DNA from: Dialister hominis
GTDB lineage: Bacteria > Bacillota > Negativicutes > Veillonellales > Dialisteraceae
Assembly: GCF_007164725.1 (NCBI RefSeq)
Contig: NZ_AP019697.1
Span: forward strand, 2,194,501-2,258,500
Length of the DNA stretch: 64,000 nt
Direction: 5' to 3'
The position numbers were made by a program, and so were the translations under genes. Shown in pieces: positions 44,271 through 52,268 of this stretch. How positions within the stretch are numbered: the first letter of the stretch is position 1; every line of letters begins with the position of its first letter. The notes beneath the pieces were generated by a model. It was not told the DNA's origin and did not search any database. It saw only the letters and a program-made list of their open reading frames with translations.

Positions 44271-44345
44271 ATTCAACACCTCCATTTCTGTCTTGAATAT
44301 AGCATTATTTTTGGCTGATGTCAACACAATGTCAATATAATAAAC

Positions 44346-44441
44346 ACATAGCAAAAGCCTCCAAAGGATTTGCTCCCTCGAAGGCTTCTCTCACACTTTC
44401 ATGCTATTAGTATAACACGTCAAATGGATAAATGCGTCCGC
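44346..44441. repeat. Direct repeat flanking the toxin-antitoxin cassette, right copy
   Basis: A second copy of the repeat at 43615-43709. The toxin-antitoxin cassette with its promoter lies exactly between the copies. Confidence 0.8.
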
Positions 44442-44452
44442 GATTTTGGACA

Positions 44453-44913
44453 TCATGTCTTCCCAAATAAAAGAATAGCAAACTTAGCTAATGCACGATT
44501 CTTCCTTTTGTAGGCAGACGACCGCTCGATGTGGAAATGATCAGCGATGGCATAGACGGCACTCGTCTGTGCATCCTCGTCGGCATAAAAAGTTTGCAGC
44601 ACGTATTGCTCGTCGCTGCTCAGCTTTTCCCATGCAGGCTGGAGAACCATGCCATGTACTCGACAGCCTGCCGGTACCGTTCTTTCAGAATGTCGATGTC
44701 TGCCAGTCCGGAGATGATATGATCTTCTGTTGCATGTGGGTTGCTGGAGTGCGGCATCCCATCAAAGCCGGACGGATGCAGGCTGGTCATGGCAGCGTAT
44801 GCCTGCTTAATGTCCTCGCTGGTATTTTCGATGATGAACTTCATGCTGTCGTAATCCCGGATGGCATCAATGGCGCCGCTCCGTTTATTCAGGTATTTCC
44901 AGATAACACTCAT
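44453..44913 (-). pseudogene. Phage sigma-like/DUF1492-type regulator split by a 2-nt frameshift
   Basis: Frame one (from 44913) starts MSVIWKYLNKRSGAIDAIRD and runs to YRQAVEYMAWF, then drifts to a stop at 44620. Frame two continues QPAWEKLSSDEQYVLQTFYA with a sigma-region-4-like HTH (AIADHFHIERSSAYKRKNRA) to 44453. Skipping two bases in the ttctcc tract (plus about 44642-44645) restores EYMAWFQPAWEKL, as in one-piece homologues. The intact protein is probably a late-gene regulator. Two separate small proteins remain possible (65-codon frame with ATG at 44650). Confidence 0.7.
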
Positions 44914-46265
44914 AGGCTGCCTCCTTGCAAGTTGGCCCGGACTGCCTCAATCAGTGCAGCCTGGGTTTTGTTTTTTTCTTTTAATGATTTCATAATGGTT
45001 TCATCTATGGTTCCGGCAGTCAGGATGTGATGAATGATGACCGTATCGGTTTGTCCTTGCCGCCAGAGTCTGGCATTCGTTTGTTGGTATAATTCCAAGC
45101 TCCAGGTTAGTCCAAACCAGACGAGAGTGGATCCGCCTTGTTGCAGGTTTAGACCATGTCCGGCAGAGGCGGGGTGGAGAATAGCAACAGGAATAACACC
45201 AGCGTTCCAATCTGTTATATCTTGTGAAGTCTTGATTTCTCGTACCGTAAACCGTTGCTGAATCCGTATCAGATCATGCTTGAACCAGTATGCAATCAAT
45301 ACGGGTTTGCCATTGGCACCTTCAAGAATATCCTCCAGGGCATCGAGCTTTCGGTCATGAATGGGAATGATTCGTTTTTCCTCATCGTAGACGGCACCAT
45401 TTGCCATCTGGCATAGCTTGTTTGATAAGGCAGGCGCGTTTACGGCATCAATTTCTTTCCCATCTAGTGAAAGCACAAGCTGGGAACACAAGGTATCATA
45501 CATGTTTCGTTCCCGCTTCGAGAGGTGTACACTGATTTCATTTCGTACTAATGCTGGCATAGTCAGATACTCCTTGCTTTTCATGGAAATGGTGATGTCT
45601 GCGATACGCCGATAGATTTCTTCTTCCGCACCGGGTTTTGGTTTGTAAGAAAAGATCATCTGCTGATTCCGCTTATCCGGTTGGAAAAATTCACTCCGGT
45701 AGTGGGTGATAAAGCGACCAAGCCGCTGTCCCATATCCAACAGGCGAAACTCTGCCCAAAGATCCATCAGGCCGTTTGAAGAAGGTGTACCGGTTAGTCC
45801 TACGATTCGTTTTACCTTGAGACGAACTCTTAACAAGCTCCGAAACCGTTTTGCTTGATACGATTTAAAAGAGGAAAGCTCATCGATTACCAGCATATCG
45901 TAATGAAAGAGGATGCCGGAATCTTCTATCAACCAAGGCACATTCTCACGATTGATAATGTGGATATTGACCTGCTGCAAGAGTGCGGCTTTTCGTTCCG
46001 TAGCCGTACCAATAGCAACGGCATACGTTACATCATGCAGATGGTCCCATTTCTGGATTTCTGCTGGCCAAGTATCTCGTGCTACACGCAGGGGTGCAAT
46101 CACTAATACGCGATGGACGTCAAAACTGTCATAGATTAATTGCTCTATGGCGGTTAAGGTAATGACGCTTTTTCCCAATCCCATATCCAGCAAAATGGCA
46201 GCCGTTGGATTTTTTAGGATGAAGTTTGTGGCATAGGTTTGATAATCATGAGGTTTGTATTGCAT
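44910..46265 (-). CDS. SNF2-family DEAD/DEAH-box helicase
   Basis: 451 residues. Walker A LLDMGLGKSVITL near residue 30, VLVIAPLRVARDTWPAE (motif Ia), MLVIDELSSFK (DE box), GLTGTPSSNGLMDLWAEF (motif III), and the C-terminal RecA domain with HPASAGHGLNLQQGG and QTNARLWRQGQTD (motif VI). Typical of phage replication modules next to VRR-NUC. The 5' end overlaps the VRR-NUC gene by 20 bp. Confidence 0.93.
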   Translation of the reverse strand: MQYKPHDYQTYATNFILKNPTAAILLDMGLGKSVITLTAIEQLIYDSFDVHRVLVIAPLRVARDTWPAEIQKWDHLHDVTYAVAIGTATERKAALLQQVNIHIINRENVPWLIEDSGILFHYDMLVIDELSSFKSYQAKRFRSLLRVRLKVKRIVGLTGTPSSNGLMDLWAEFRLLDMGQRLGRFITHYRSEFFQPDKRNQQMIFSYKPKPGAEEEIYRRIADITISMKSKEYLTMPALVRNEISVHLSKRERNMYDTLCSQLVLSLDGKEIDAVNAPALSNKLCQMANGAVYDEEKRIIPIHDRKLDALEDILEGANGKPVLIAYWFKHDLIRIQQRFTVREIKTSQDITDWNAGVIPVAILHPASAGHGLNLQQGGSTLVWFGLTWSLELYQQTNARLWRQGQTDTVIIHHILTAGTIDETIMKSLKEKNKTQAALIEAVRANLQGGSL

Positions 46266-46527
46266 CCAGCATTCCTCCTAGTTGCGTACTATTGTCGATG
46301 CAGTATACCGGAAAACCAAGTGCTTCTAACTGGCGCTTCCGATGTACCTGTAGCGGACGCATTTTCTTTCCGGGTGCTTTAAGCTCCACAAAGGCAATGC
46401 GTCCATGGGGCAGCAGCACCAATCTATCAGGCATCCCGTCATATCCGGGGGAGACGAATTTGGGACAGATACCACCTTTATGTTTTACAGAATGTACAAG
46501 CTGCTGTTCGATTATTTTTTCTTGCAT
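46246..46527 (-). CDS. VRR-NUC domain nuclease
   Basis: 93 residues. PD-(D/E)xK core: KFVSPGYDGMPDRLVLLPHG and AFVELKAPGKKMRPLQ. Stand-alone phage VRR-NUC proteins are Holliday-junction or flap-type nucleases acting in replication and recombination, usually paired with the adjacent SNF2 helicase. Confidence 0.9.
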   Translation of the reverse strand: MQEKIIEQQLVHSVKHKGGICPKFVSPGYDGMPDRLVLLPHGRIAFVELKAPGKKMRPLQVHRKRQLEALGFPVYCIDNSTQLGGMLDAIQTS

Positions 46528-46672
46528 GATTTCCTCCGTCAGAGTGTTTAGTATCGACTTTTCATCAAGATGTGTGACACCCCCGACACCTGGTTACTAT
46601 AACTTCCTATAGGGGTTAATTTTTAAGGGCCTATAGAGACTTTAGGGTAGGAGGTGTCGGAGGTGTCACGCT

Positions 46673-47110
46673 TTAGTTTAAAATGGCTTTTTCTGTCAGC
46701 CGTATTCCGCGAACAAACCGGCCTTGGCGATTTCTGAACCGTACGATTCCGGCTTGTTCAATGGCAGTATAAAAATCGGCAGAATTTCGCACATAATCAC
46801 CGGTAACATTACAAAAGTTTCGATACGCAGTATAAAAATCACCGGATTTTTCCTGATAGGCTTTACCAAGCTCACAGCACTCATCCAGGAAATGGCCGAG
46901 CCAGTCGTTGTTTTCACGATACGAGCCGATGGCTTCCCGCACACAAGCTGGTGTGGTAAGCTGAAAATTTTTTTGAATGATCTTCTGTGCCCCTTCAATG
47001 ATCCAAGTCAGGACATACTCGCCTGCATTTTTCAGCAGGTAGTCTGCATAATTTTTGATATCGTTGTTTCCTTCAATGCGAGCGTTAAAGGGTATCACAA
47101 TGAGCCTGCC
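46673..47110 (-). pseudogene. C-terminal remnant of a D5/P4-type primase-helicase
   Basis: About 140 codons: VIPFNARIEGNNDIKNYADY, then CVREAIGSYRENNDWLGHFL and SGDFYTAYRNFCNVTGDYVR. This matches only the C-terminal winged-helix part of phage/plasmid D5-like primases, whose ATPase and primase domains (600+ residues) are missing. The frame stays open to about 47110 (HGRLIVIPF) and begins only with a GTG lacking a ribosome site. The cut coincides with the switch to a differently composed module. Confidence 0.8.
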
Positions 47111-47114
47111 ATGC

Positions 47115-47360
47115 TTATTTGTCTAAGAGTTTCATGCGCTTCTCGTGGTATTCGAGATCACGCGCGGCCTGTTCCGCTTCCCGCTTGTCGCGTTCCTTGC
47201 GGTATTCGATATCGCGGGCAGTAGATTCCTGCTCACGCTTTTCACGTCTGCGGTCGTAGAGGAAGTTCTGGATTGTTGCAATCAGGATCACAATGCTGAA
47301 GACCAGCCAGATAGCGATAATTGCAGTTAAGAGGATCGTCTGAAAGGTTGTCATAGTCAT
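47115..47360 (-). CDS. Small membrane-anchored coiled-coil protein
   Basis: 81 residues. One strong membrane helix (ILLTAIIAIWLVFSIVILIA, about 9-28), then a highly charged helix of about 50 residues (RRREKREQESTARDIEYRKE and on) with coiled-coil character facing the cytoplasm. gggagg before the ATG. It sits last in the DUF2800/DUF2815 module. Function unknown. Confidence 0.7.
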   Translation of the reverse strand: MTMTTFQTILLTAIIAIWLVFSIVILIATIQNFLYDRRREKREQESTARDIEYRKERDKREAEQAARDLEYHEKRMKLLDK

Positions 47361-47373
47361 AGTCGCGCCTCCC

Positions 47374-47943
47374 TTAATTCAGAAAGTCTTCATCGTCATC
47401 AGTGACGAAGTCAGACTCAGCACTTGCCTTGCCGCCAAGAGGCTCGCCGTCACGGATCTTCTGCAGGTTATTGAGGCCGCAGGCGATTCCCTTGTTGCCG
47501 GAAGAGTTGAAAGCATAAAATGTGATGCTGGCTCTGCCATAGACGCCGGAGTACACTTCGGAACGGGTCAGGATGGGATTCAGGTCTGCATCCACAATAC
47601 CGGGAGCAGAGGTGGCATTGGCGTTTACAAAGTAGGCGTTCTTATAGGCCTCATCGTCCGGGCGCTCCGCGTCGCCGTCACGAAGCGGCGTCTTGATCGC
47701 GGACAGCGCGGGAACGGACTTGCTGTTGCCCTTGAGCTTGGCTTCGCCCTCCTTATAGGCAGCCTCGATGGCGGCCTTGACCTTGGCGACCGTCACGGTG
47801 TCGGACTTCGGAATGATGAGGCTTACGCTGTATTTCGGCGTTCCGCCGTTGATGGACTTCGGCTCCCAGACGTTCGCGTAGGACCAGCGGGTGTTCGGGC
47901 CAGTGATAACCTTCATCGGATTGTGCATAGTTGTCTTACTCAT
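47374..47943 (-). CDS. DUF2815 family, probable phage ssDNA-binding protein
   Basis: 189 residues. Starts MSKTTMHNPMKVITGPNTRW; SVSLIIPKSDTVTVAKVKAA, then FVNANATSAPGIVDADLNPI and ASITFYAFNSSGNKGIACGL, with an acidic tail (DFVTDDDEDFLN) like SSB proteins. Always next to DUF2800 in phage and conjugative modules. caaggaggtc precedes the ATG; it overlaps DUF2800 by 8 bp. Confidence 0.85.
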   Translation of the reverse strand: MSKTTMHNPMKVITGPNTRWSYANVWEPKSINGGTPKYSVSLIIPKSDTVTVAKVKAAIEAAYKEGEAKLKGNSKSVPALSAIKTPLRDGDAERPDDEAYKNAYFVNANATSAPGIVDADLNPILTRSEVYSGVYGRASITFYAFNSSGNKGIACGLNNLQKIRDGEPLGGKASAESDFVTDDDEDFLN

Positions 47944-49078
47944 GATTTTTGACCTCCTTGAAGTCGTTTTTTGCTGTATTCATCGCCGGACGCTTGTCGG
48001 AGTCCGGGACGAGTGTTGGTTTGCCCTGCGGCTTCTCGATGAAGCCTGACAGGAGTTCATTGAACCGGTTCTTTCCGAGGAGCTTCTGCATGGCAGTAAT
48101 GCCGAGCAGCTTCTTCTCATACGGGTCGAATCCGGCGTCTTCGACCGTCTTGGCGACGGCGGTTTCGTTGGTGTACTTGCGGACGGATCTGCCTTCGACG
48201 AGCTTGAAGCCATGCCATTCCTTGCCGGACAATGCCTGCTGGAGCGCGTACTCCTTGATGTCGGACGCCCATGAGATTAGCTCGTCCACTTGGGAGAGGA
48301 TGACCTCGATCTCCGCGTCGGAGAGCTCCGGCGGCAGCTTGAACTCGTGCTGCGCGAGCTTCAGGTTCTCCTCGGCCCGCTTCCGGCAGATGGTCTTCGC
48401 CTTGCAGAACCGGCACCACGGGCCGCAGGAGAGTTCTCCCTTGCCGTCCCACGCCAGCTCCGCTGTAGGCTTCAGAACCTCGTCCGCCCATGCGAGCAGG
48501 TCCTTCTTGCTGATCTGCCATTCGCTGACGTTCTGCCGTCTCGGCTGGTAGATCGTCATGCTGACGGTGTCGATGTCGTAGATGTCATCGAACAGTTTCA
48601 AGGCACCCAGCGAGTAGCATTTGAGCTGCGGATTGTCCTCCGCCGACACGGCGATGCCGGTGCCGTACTTCAGATCGATGATCCGGAGCGTGCCATCCGC
48701 GATGATCAGCGCATCGGATGTGCCGAAGCCCTGTCTCACCCAGCGGGAGTAGTCCACGCGCTGCTCAACCAGAACAACCGGATCAGAGCAGACCTCTTTT
48801 GCGGCCTCGACCTTTTCCAGTACGTAGCTGACATAGCCGTCTGTTGCTTCCTCCATCTCCTCGTTGTAGAAGGCAAGGGCCTCGGTCGGGTCCTGTGCCG
48901 GGTAGCCGAGCGCCTTGCGGAGCTTGTATTCGGCGAGCGCGTGAGCGCAGGTGCCTTCCAGTGCGTAGTCGCTTTCCTTGTCCTCGAATCCCTCGCTAAG
49001 CCTGACTGACGGCGGGCAGTGAATCCACCGGTTGGAGCTTGACGCGGAGAGGACCGCATGCTGTCTTTCAGAATTCAT
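47936..49078 (-). CDS. DUF2800 family, Cas4/RecB-like nuclease
   Basis: 380 residues from ATG 49078. Starts MNSERQHAVLSASSSNRWIH with the CPPS motif, then GTCAHALAEYKL, GTSDALIIADGTLRIIDLKY (PD-(D/E)xK core D...D.K) and the cysteine cluster CGPWCRFCKAKTICRKRAEE that probably holds an Fe-S cluster. Likely a 5'-3' exonuclease for recombination-dependent replication with DUF2815 as the ssDNA partner. Visibly more GC-rich than the capsid genes. Confidence 0.88.
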   Translation of the reverse strand: MNSERQHAVLSASSSNRWIHCPPSVRLSEGFEDKESDYALEGTCAHALAEYKLRKALGYPAQDPTEALAFYNEEMEEATDGYVSYVLEKVEAAKEVCSDPVVLVEQRVDYSRWVRQGFGTSDALIIADGTLRIIDLKYGTGIAVSAEDNPQLKCYSLGALKLFDDIYDIDTVSMTIYQPRRQNVSEWQISKKDLLAWADEVLKPTAELAWDGKGELSCGPWCRFCKAKTICRKRAEENLKLAQHEFKLPPELSDAEIEVILSQVDELISWASDIKEYALQQALSGKEWHGFKLVEGRSVRKYTNETAVAKTVEDAGFDPYEKKLLGITAMQKLLGKNRFNELLSGFIEKPQGKPTLVPDSDKRPAMNTAKNDFKEVKNHE

Positions 49079-49400
49079 TGAGTCCCTCCACATCGAAGAG
49101 CAGGGCCTCGTAGTCCTTCGGATCGACAGCCGACAGCTTGCTCGCACCGTACTTGAGGAGCAGCTCGCGGATCTGCGTCGTATAGCCTGCGCGCGACCGT
49201 TCGGCGAGAACCTTCCTCACATCCTCCAGCTTCAGCTCCTTCTTCGGCTCAGGCTCGGCCTGCGTCTCTTCAGGCTGCGGAGCGGGTTCCTCGTCGTTGC
49301 CGGAGAACTGCTGGTAGAGCCAGTCGGCCGCGCTGTTAATAGCAGCGGCGGCATCGCGCAGTTCCTTGATGGTCTGATCCATTTCTGCCATTTTTGACAT
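49068..49400 (-). CDS. Small phage/ICE protein of the DUF2800 module
   Basis: 110 residues from ATG 49400 (ggaggaaaagg upstream). A helical N-terminus (MAEMDQTIKELRDAAAAIN), an acidic proline-rich linker (EEPAPQPEETQAEPEPKK) and a compact C-terminal helical domain (LEDVRKVLAERSRAGYTTQI, LLKYGASKLSAVDPKDY). The C-terminal part is shared with proteins often misnamed rRNA biogenesis protein rrp5. Function unknown. Overlaps DUF2800 by 11 bp. Confidence 0.75.
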   Translation of the reverse strand: MSKMAEMDQTIKELRDAAAAINSAADWLYQQFSGNDEEPAPQPEETQAEPEPKKELKLEDVRKVLAERSRAGYTTQIRELLLKYGASKLSAVDPKDYEALLFDVEGLNEF

Positions 49401-49539
49401 TTCCTTTTCCTCCTTCCTCGGATTGACCTGCGGCAAGGACAGACAGGTTCCTTGCCAGTCTTGCGGATACATGGCTTATCGCGTAAAGAACTGCGATGGT
49501 CTCTGCGTCCGCCGGACTTCTGTTGCGTGTCGTATTCAT
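49336..49539 (-). CDS. Small protein upstream of the DUF2800 module
   Basis: 67 residues from ATG 49539 (ggaggtaaagcg upstream): MNTTRNRSPADAETIAVLYA, then ISHVSARLARNLSVLAAGQS. It overlaps the next gene by 65 bp. The N-terminal two thirds look like a genuine small helical protein; the C-terminal part may only be read-through into the overlap. Function unknown. Confidence 0.5.
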   Translation of the reverse strand: MNTTRNRSPADAETIAVLYAISHVSARLARNLSVLAAGQSEEGGKGNVKNGRNGSDHQGTARCRRCY

Positions 49540-49681
49540 CGCTTTACCTCCAATCCGGAGCATCTTGTTTTCGTGCTCCTTACACTTCCCACTGGAGGCG
49601 AGGCAGGCGTTTTGACGAAGGGAAAAGAAGAATTTCAGAAAAAAGCTCCGGCCACCACGATGGCCAGCCGGAGTCGCATGA

Positions 49682-50179
49682 TTAGAACCAATCGGGGAAC
49701 TCCTGAGACAGCTTCCCCTCGGCCTTCTTCAGGCGGGACAGGAACGTCGTGCGCTTGATGCCGACGATGTCGGCGATGGCCTCGTCGGAGAGGCCTTCCT
49801 CGCGGAGCTCTCCGATACGCTTGGCCTCCGGCATGAGCTCCTGCAGACGCTCGAAGAGCTGATCCAGCTCCGCCTTCTCGGAAAGCACCTCTTCAATAAG
49901 AGGAGCGCCGTCCGGAACGTAATCGGCGAGCGTTCCATCGCCGCCCGGCAGCGGATCGTCAAGAGAGACGGTCGTGTTGTTGCGGAATTCGCAGTCGAGG
50001 CAGTTGCCGTCGCACAGCCACCATTTGCTGCGCGGGCAGAAGCATTCGCCGCGATACTGCATGCGTTTCCTCAGCGCCGTGCGCCAGCGGTCGTACTCGC
50101 GATACTGGTCCTCCGGGATCTCGTACCACTGCTTGGTGGTCTTGTCGTAGATGCGATACTTCTTGGATTCTTTTGTCAT
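49682..50179 (-). CDS. Sigma-70-region-4-like protein with a cysteine-rich segment
   Basis: 165 residues. YRIYDKTTKQWYEIPEDQYR, then a possible zinc site in ECFCPRSKWWLCDGNCLDCE, then ELDQLFERLQELMPEAKRIG and an HTH (LSDEAIADIVGIKRTTFLSR). This is the sigma-like regulator common at the head of mobile-element early operons. aggaggaaaaa precedes the ATG. First gene of the minus-strand early module. Confidence 0.8.
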   Translation of the reverse strand: MTKESKKYRIYDKTTKQWYEIPEDQYREYDRWRTALRKRMQYRGECFCPRSKWWLCDGNCLDCEFRNNTTVSLDDPLPGGDGTLADYVPDGAPLIEEVLSEKAELDQLFERLQELMPEAKRIGELREEGLSDEAIADIVGIKRTTFLSRLKKAEGKLSQEFPDWF

Positions 50180-50262
50180 GAATTTTTCCTCCTGTGATTT
50201 GCTTTTGCGAAGCAGTCACAGGGGGAATTCACAGACTGTTGATCCCAGAGTCACGCAAGATC

Positions 50263-50291
50263 ATTGAAACCGAGCACGGATTTCGATATAA
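50263..50291 (+). promoter_or_regulatory. Promoter of the defense operon
   Basis: TTGAAA (50263-50268), 17-bp spacer, TATAAT (50286-50291). cggatttcg within the spacer (50276-50284) is inverted downstream as cgaaatccg (near 50341), a possible operator. It points into the 13-kb plus-strand defense cluster. Confidence 0.8.
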
Positions 50292-50468
50292 TAGGAATTG
50301 GTAGGAAACGTTCAGAAATGCTCCGAACCATGTATCCCATGCGAAATCCGCCAGCTGAGCGATTTCTCCCGTGATCACTTCACAGGACTCACCAAATCGT
50401 TCGCAAGGTCGGCTGCCATAGTTCGTAAGGTTCTTAAGGTTCGGGTTTTGAAAAAGCAGAGGAAAATA
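50292..50468 (+). other. Long leader of the defense operon
   Basis: About 170 nt between the promoter and the chosen GTG start. An in-frame ATG at 50298 exists but sits at the transcription start without a ribosome site. Near 50398-50445 are repeated gttcgcaagg, gttcgtaagg, ttcttaagg and ttcggg units, a short array that could be an attachment or binding site. Confidence 0.4.
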
Positions 50469-51362
50469 GTGACAACAGATGGAATACCAAGGCTATGCGG
50501 CGGAACGTTCTTCGTACTCCTGCTGCAGGCATTAAAGAATAGGAAAAGCGCCCGAGAGCATTACAAAGGAGATCGTGATGGCCTCTCTGACCCGGAAGTG
50601 CTCATCGGGCTTATCAAGGTAATTAATCCTGATTACGAGCCGCCAAGGCTCGAGCGGATAAAGACAAAGACAAATGATTTCAAGGCATGCAAGCTGTCGA
50701 AGGGTGAGTATCTTCCCTTTGGAAACACACCGGAAGTAGAAGTGTTTGACGAAAGAATCAGAACGGAATACGGGTCTGCGCTGATTCCTATGACGGATTT
50801 CGTGAATGAGTTTCTCGACCTCGGAGAAACCGTGCATAAGGATGTCAGATTGGTAAAAGCACTGATTGAACTTGTCCAGTGTGACTACAGCATTGCATCG
50901 GATGAAGGATTCTTCATCCGCGACGATGGAGGGCAAATAAAAAAGGCCGCACTTAGCGACCTGACAAAAGTGTGCTATCCAGCATTTTTGCTTGGAATCT
51001 GGCACTATGTAGTTGTGAATCGGAAGGACAATAGCATCGGAAAACCTACATATGATGAATGGTGCCCAGAGAATGGCGGTGGCCCGAGAAACTACTCAGG
51101 CAATATGGGCAAAGGCATTACAGCTGACATCAGGACATATATGCCGGAGCCCACGGATGCGGAACCGGCGGATGATGCCCAGCCTGATAATGAGTCAAAT
51201 GAAGATGAGCAAGAGGACGACAATCAGTCTGCCGCATTTTCGCAGCAGGTAATCAATAATCCTCTGTTTATTCAGCAAAACGGGGATAACAATACGATTC
51301 TGTCAAACTACGGCACAGTAAATTTGACAATCGGCGAAAAGAAAGGAGCCGCGGATGAGTGA
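50469..51362 (+). CDS. Unrecognised protein with C-terminal NYGTV motif (defense operon gene 1)
   Basis: 297 residues from GTG 50469 (agagg upstream). TTDGIPRLCGGTFFVLLLQA, then LSDPEVLIGLIKVINPDYEP, VHKDVRLVKALIELVQCDYS, FLLGIWHYVVVNRKDN and CPENGGGPRNYSG, which look like a conserved globular domain. An acidic linker (DNESNEDEQEDDNQ) follows, and the end carries IQQNGDNNTILSNYGTVNLT. I recall similar proteins of unknown function in Firmicutes mobile elements. It overlaps gene 2 by 8 bp, so the two products are probably partners. Confidence 0.75.
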   Translation: MTTDGIPRLCGGTFFVLLLQALKNRKSAREHYKGDRDGLSDPEVLIGLIKVINPDYEPPRLERIKTKTNDFKACKLSKGEYLPFGNTPEVEVFDERIRTEYGSALIPMTDFVNEFLDLGETVHKDVRLVKALIELVQCDYSIASDEGFFIRDDGGQIKKAALSDLTKVCYPAFLLGIWHYVVVNRKDNSIGKPTYDEWCPENGGGPRNYSGNMGKGITADIRTYMPEPTDAEPADDAQPDNESNEDEQEDDNQSAAFSQQVINNPLFIQQNGDNNTILSNYGTVNLTIGEKKGAADE

Positions 51363-52005
51363 CAAACTTGAAGTAATATCAGCTTCCAATCTTCCGGACG
51401 ACAGGAAGCCAGATGTGACACAGACCGGCAATGAGAATGTGGCCATTGCAAACTACGGCACAGTTCAAATGCAGGTCAACCAGCAGTTTTGTGGAATGCC
51501 ACAGCTTGGAGGACAGTTTTATGTGCCACCGCGGATAAACCGCGAGTATTACAACATCTTTGTCATCGGCACTGAGGAGTACGACAAGCCTTATTTCAAA
51601 GTCCCGCGGGATCGAGCTTTGTCCGAGTGCATGTCTAAGGAGACAAAAGAAAAATTCTCTGGCATGACGAAAGAGGACAAGCAGCAAATCATTATGATGC
51701 CGTCTCTTTTCATGGCGGAGAATCATCAGTACGGTAATGCCGATGATGGCCAGAAGGTCATATACGGTTTCGTGTCGGATTACAAGATCTACGAAAATGA
51801 TGTGAAGGTCTTCTGGTGCGGGTACAGACTGGACATTCCTCAGATACGGCTGAATGAGCTTCTGGAAGAGCTGCAGCTTATCGGAGACAACCGGTTCAAC
51901 GAGATGAATCGGACGCATTGGGCAATAAAGAGATGCGACCTGATACAAGAACTTCAAGAAGCAGGCATCGAGATTCCGGTATTTACATATGGAACATCGA
52001 ATTGA
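51355..52005 (+). CDS. Unrecognised protein with N-terminal NYGTV motif (defense operon gene 2)
   Basis: 216 residues. The N-terminus repeats the motif at the end of gene 1 (TGNENVAIANYGTVQMQVNQ). The core (YYNIFVIGTEEYDKPYFKVP, VFWCGYRLDIPQIRLNELLE) is followed by MNRTHWAIKRCDLIQELQEA, a possible sensor or adaptor. No catalytic motif is seen. Translationally coupled to gene 1. Confidence 0.7.
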   Translation: MSDKLEVISASNLPDDRKPDVTQTGNENVAIANYGTVQMQVNQQFCGMPQLGGQFYVPPRINREYYNIFVIGTEEYDKPYFKVPRDRALSECMSKETKEKFSGMTKEDKQQIIMMPSLFMAENHQYGNADDGQKVIYGFVSDYKIYENDVKVFWCGYRLDIPQIRLNELLEELQLIGDNRFNEMNRTHWAIKRCDLIQELQEAGIEIPVFTYGTSN

Positions 52006-52021
52006 GACACGGAGGAACAGT

Positions 52022-52237
52022 ATGAAAGACGAAGTTCAGAGAACAATGACGGCAGACGAAATGCCTGAAAAATGGGTGAACCTCGAAGATATAGCGGACT
52101 ATCTGAGCGTCAGCAACGACACGATAAGAAACTGGATTAAAGACGGGAAGCTTCCTTATTACAAGGCGGGCAAGCGTTACAAATTCAAGATTTCGGAAGT
52201 GGACGAGTGGCTTCGCAAAGGAAAAATCACCGAATGA
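52022..52237 (+). CDS. Excisionase/MerR-type helix-turn-helix protein
   Basis: 71 residues from ATG 52022 (cggaggaac upstream). WVNLEDIADYLSVSNDTIRN, WIKDGKLPYYKAGKRYKFKI and VDEWLRKG are the classic HTH_17 pattern. Could regulate this operon by binding near its promoter, or act as an excision factor for the island. Confidence 0.9.
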   Translation: MKDEVQRTMTADEMPEKWVNLEDIADYLSVSNDTIRNWIKDGKLPYYKAGKRYKFKISEVDEWLRKGKITE

Positions 52238-52268
52238 TAGAACATAGTAAAGGGAGGAGGAACCGGGT

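Noticed and set aside
48290-49009. Long plus-strand open frame opposite DUF2800, and several similar 150-300-codon frames in the pilus, rlmD and transporter genes
   Set aside because: They lie antisense to clear protein families in GC-rich codons, have no ribosome sites and no recognisable domains. They are frame shadows.
50395-50450. Short gttcgyaagg repeats as a CRISPR array or origin
   Set aside because: Only three or four irregular units without spacers of constant length and no cas or replication initiator gene nearby.
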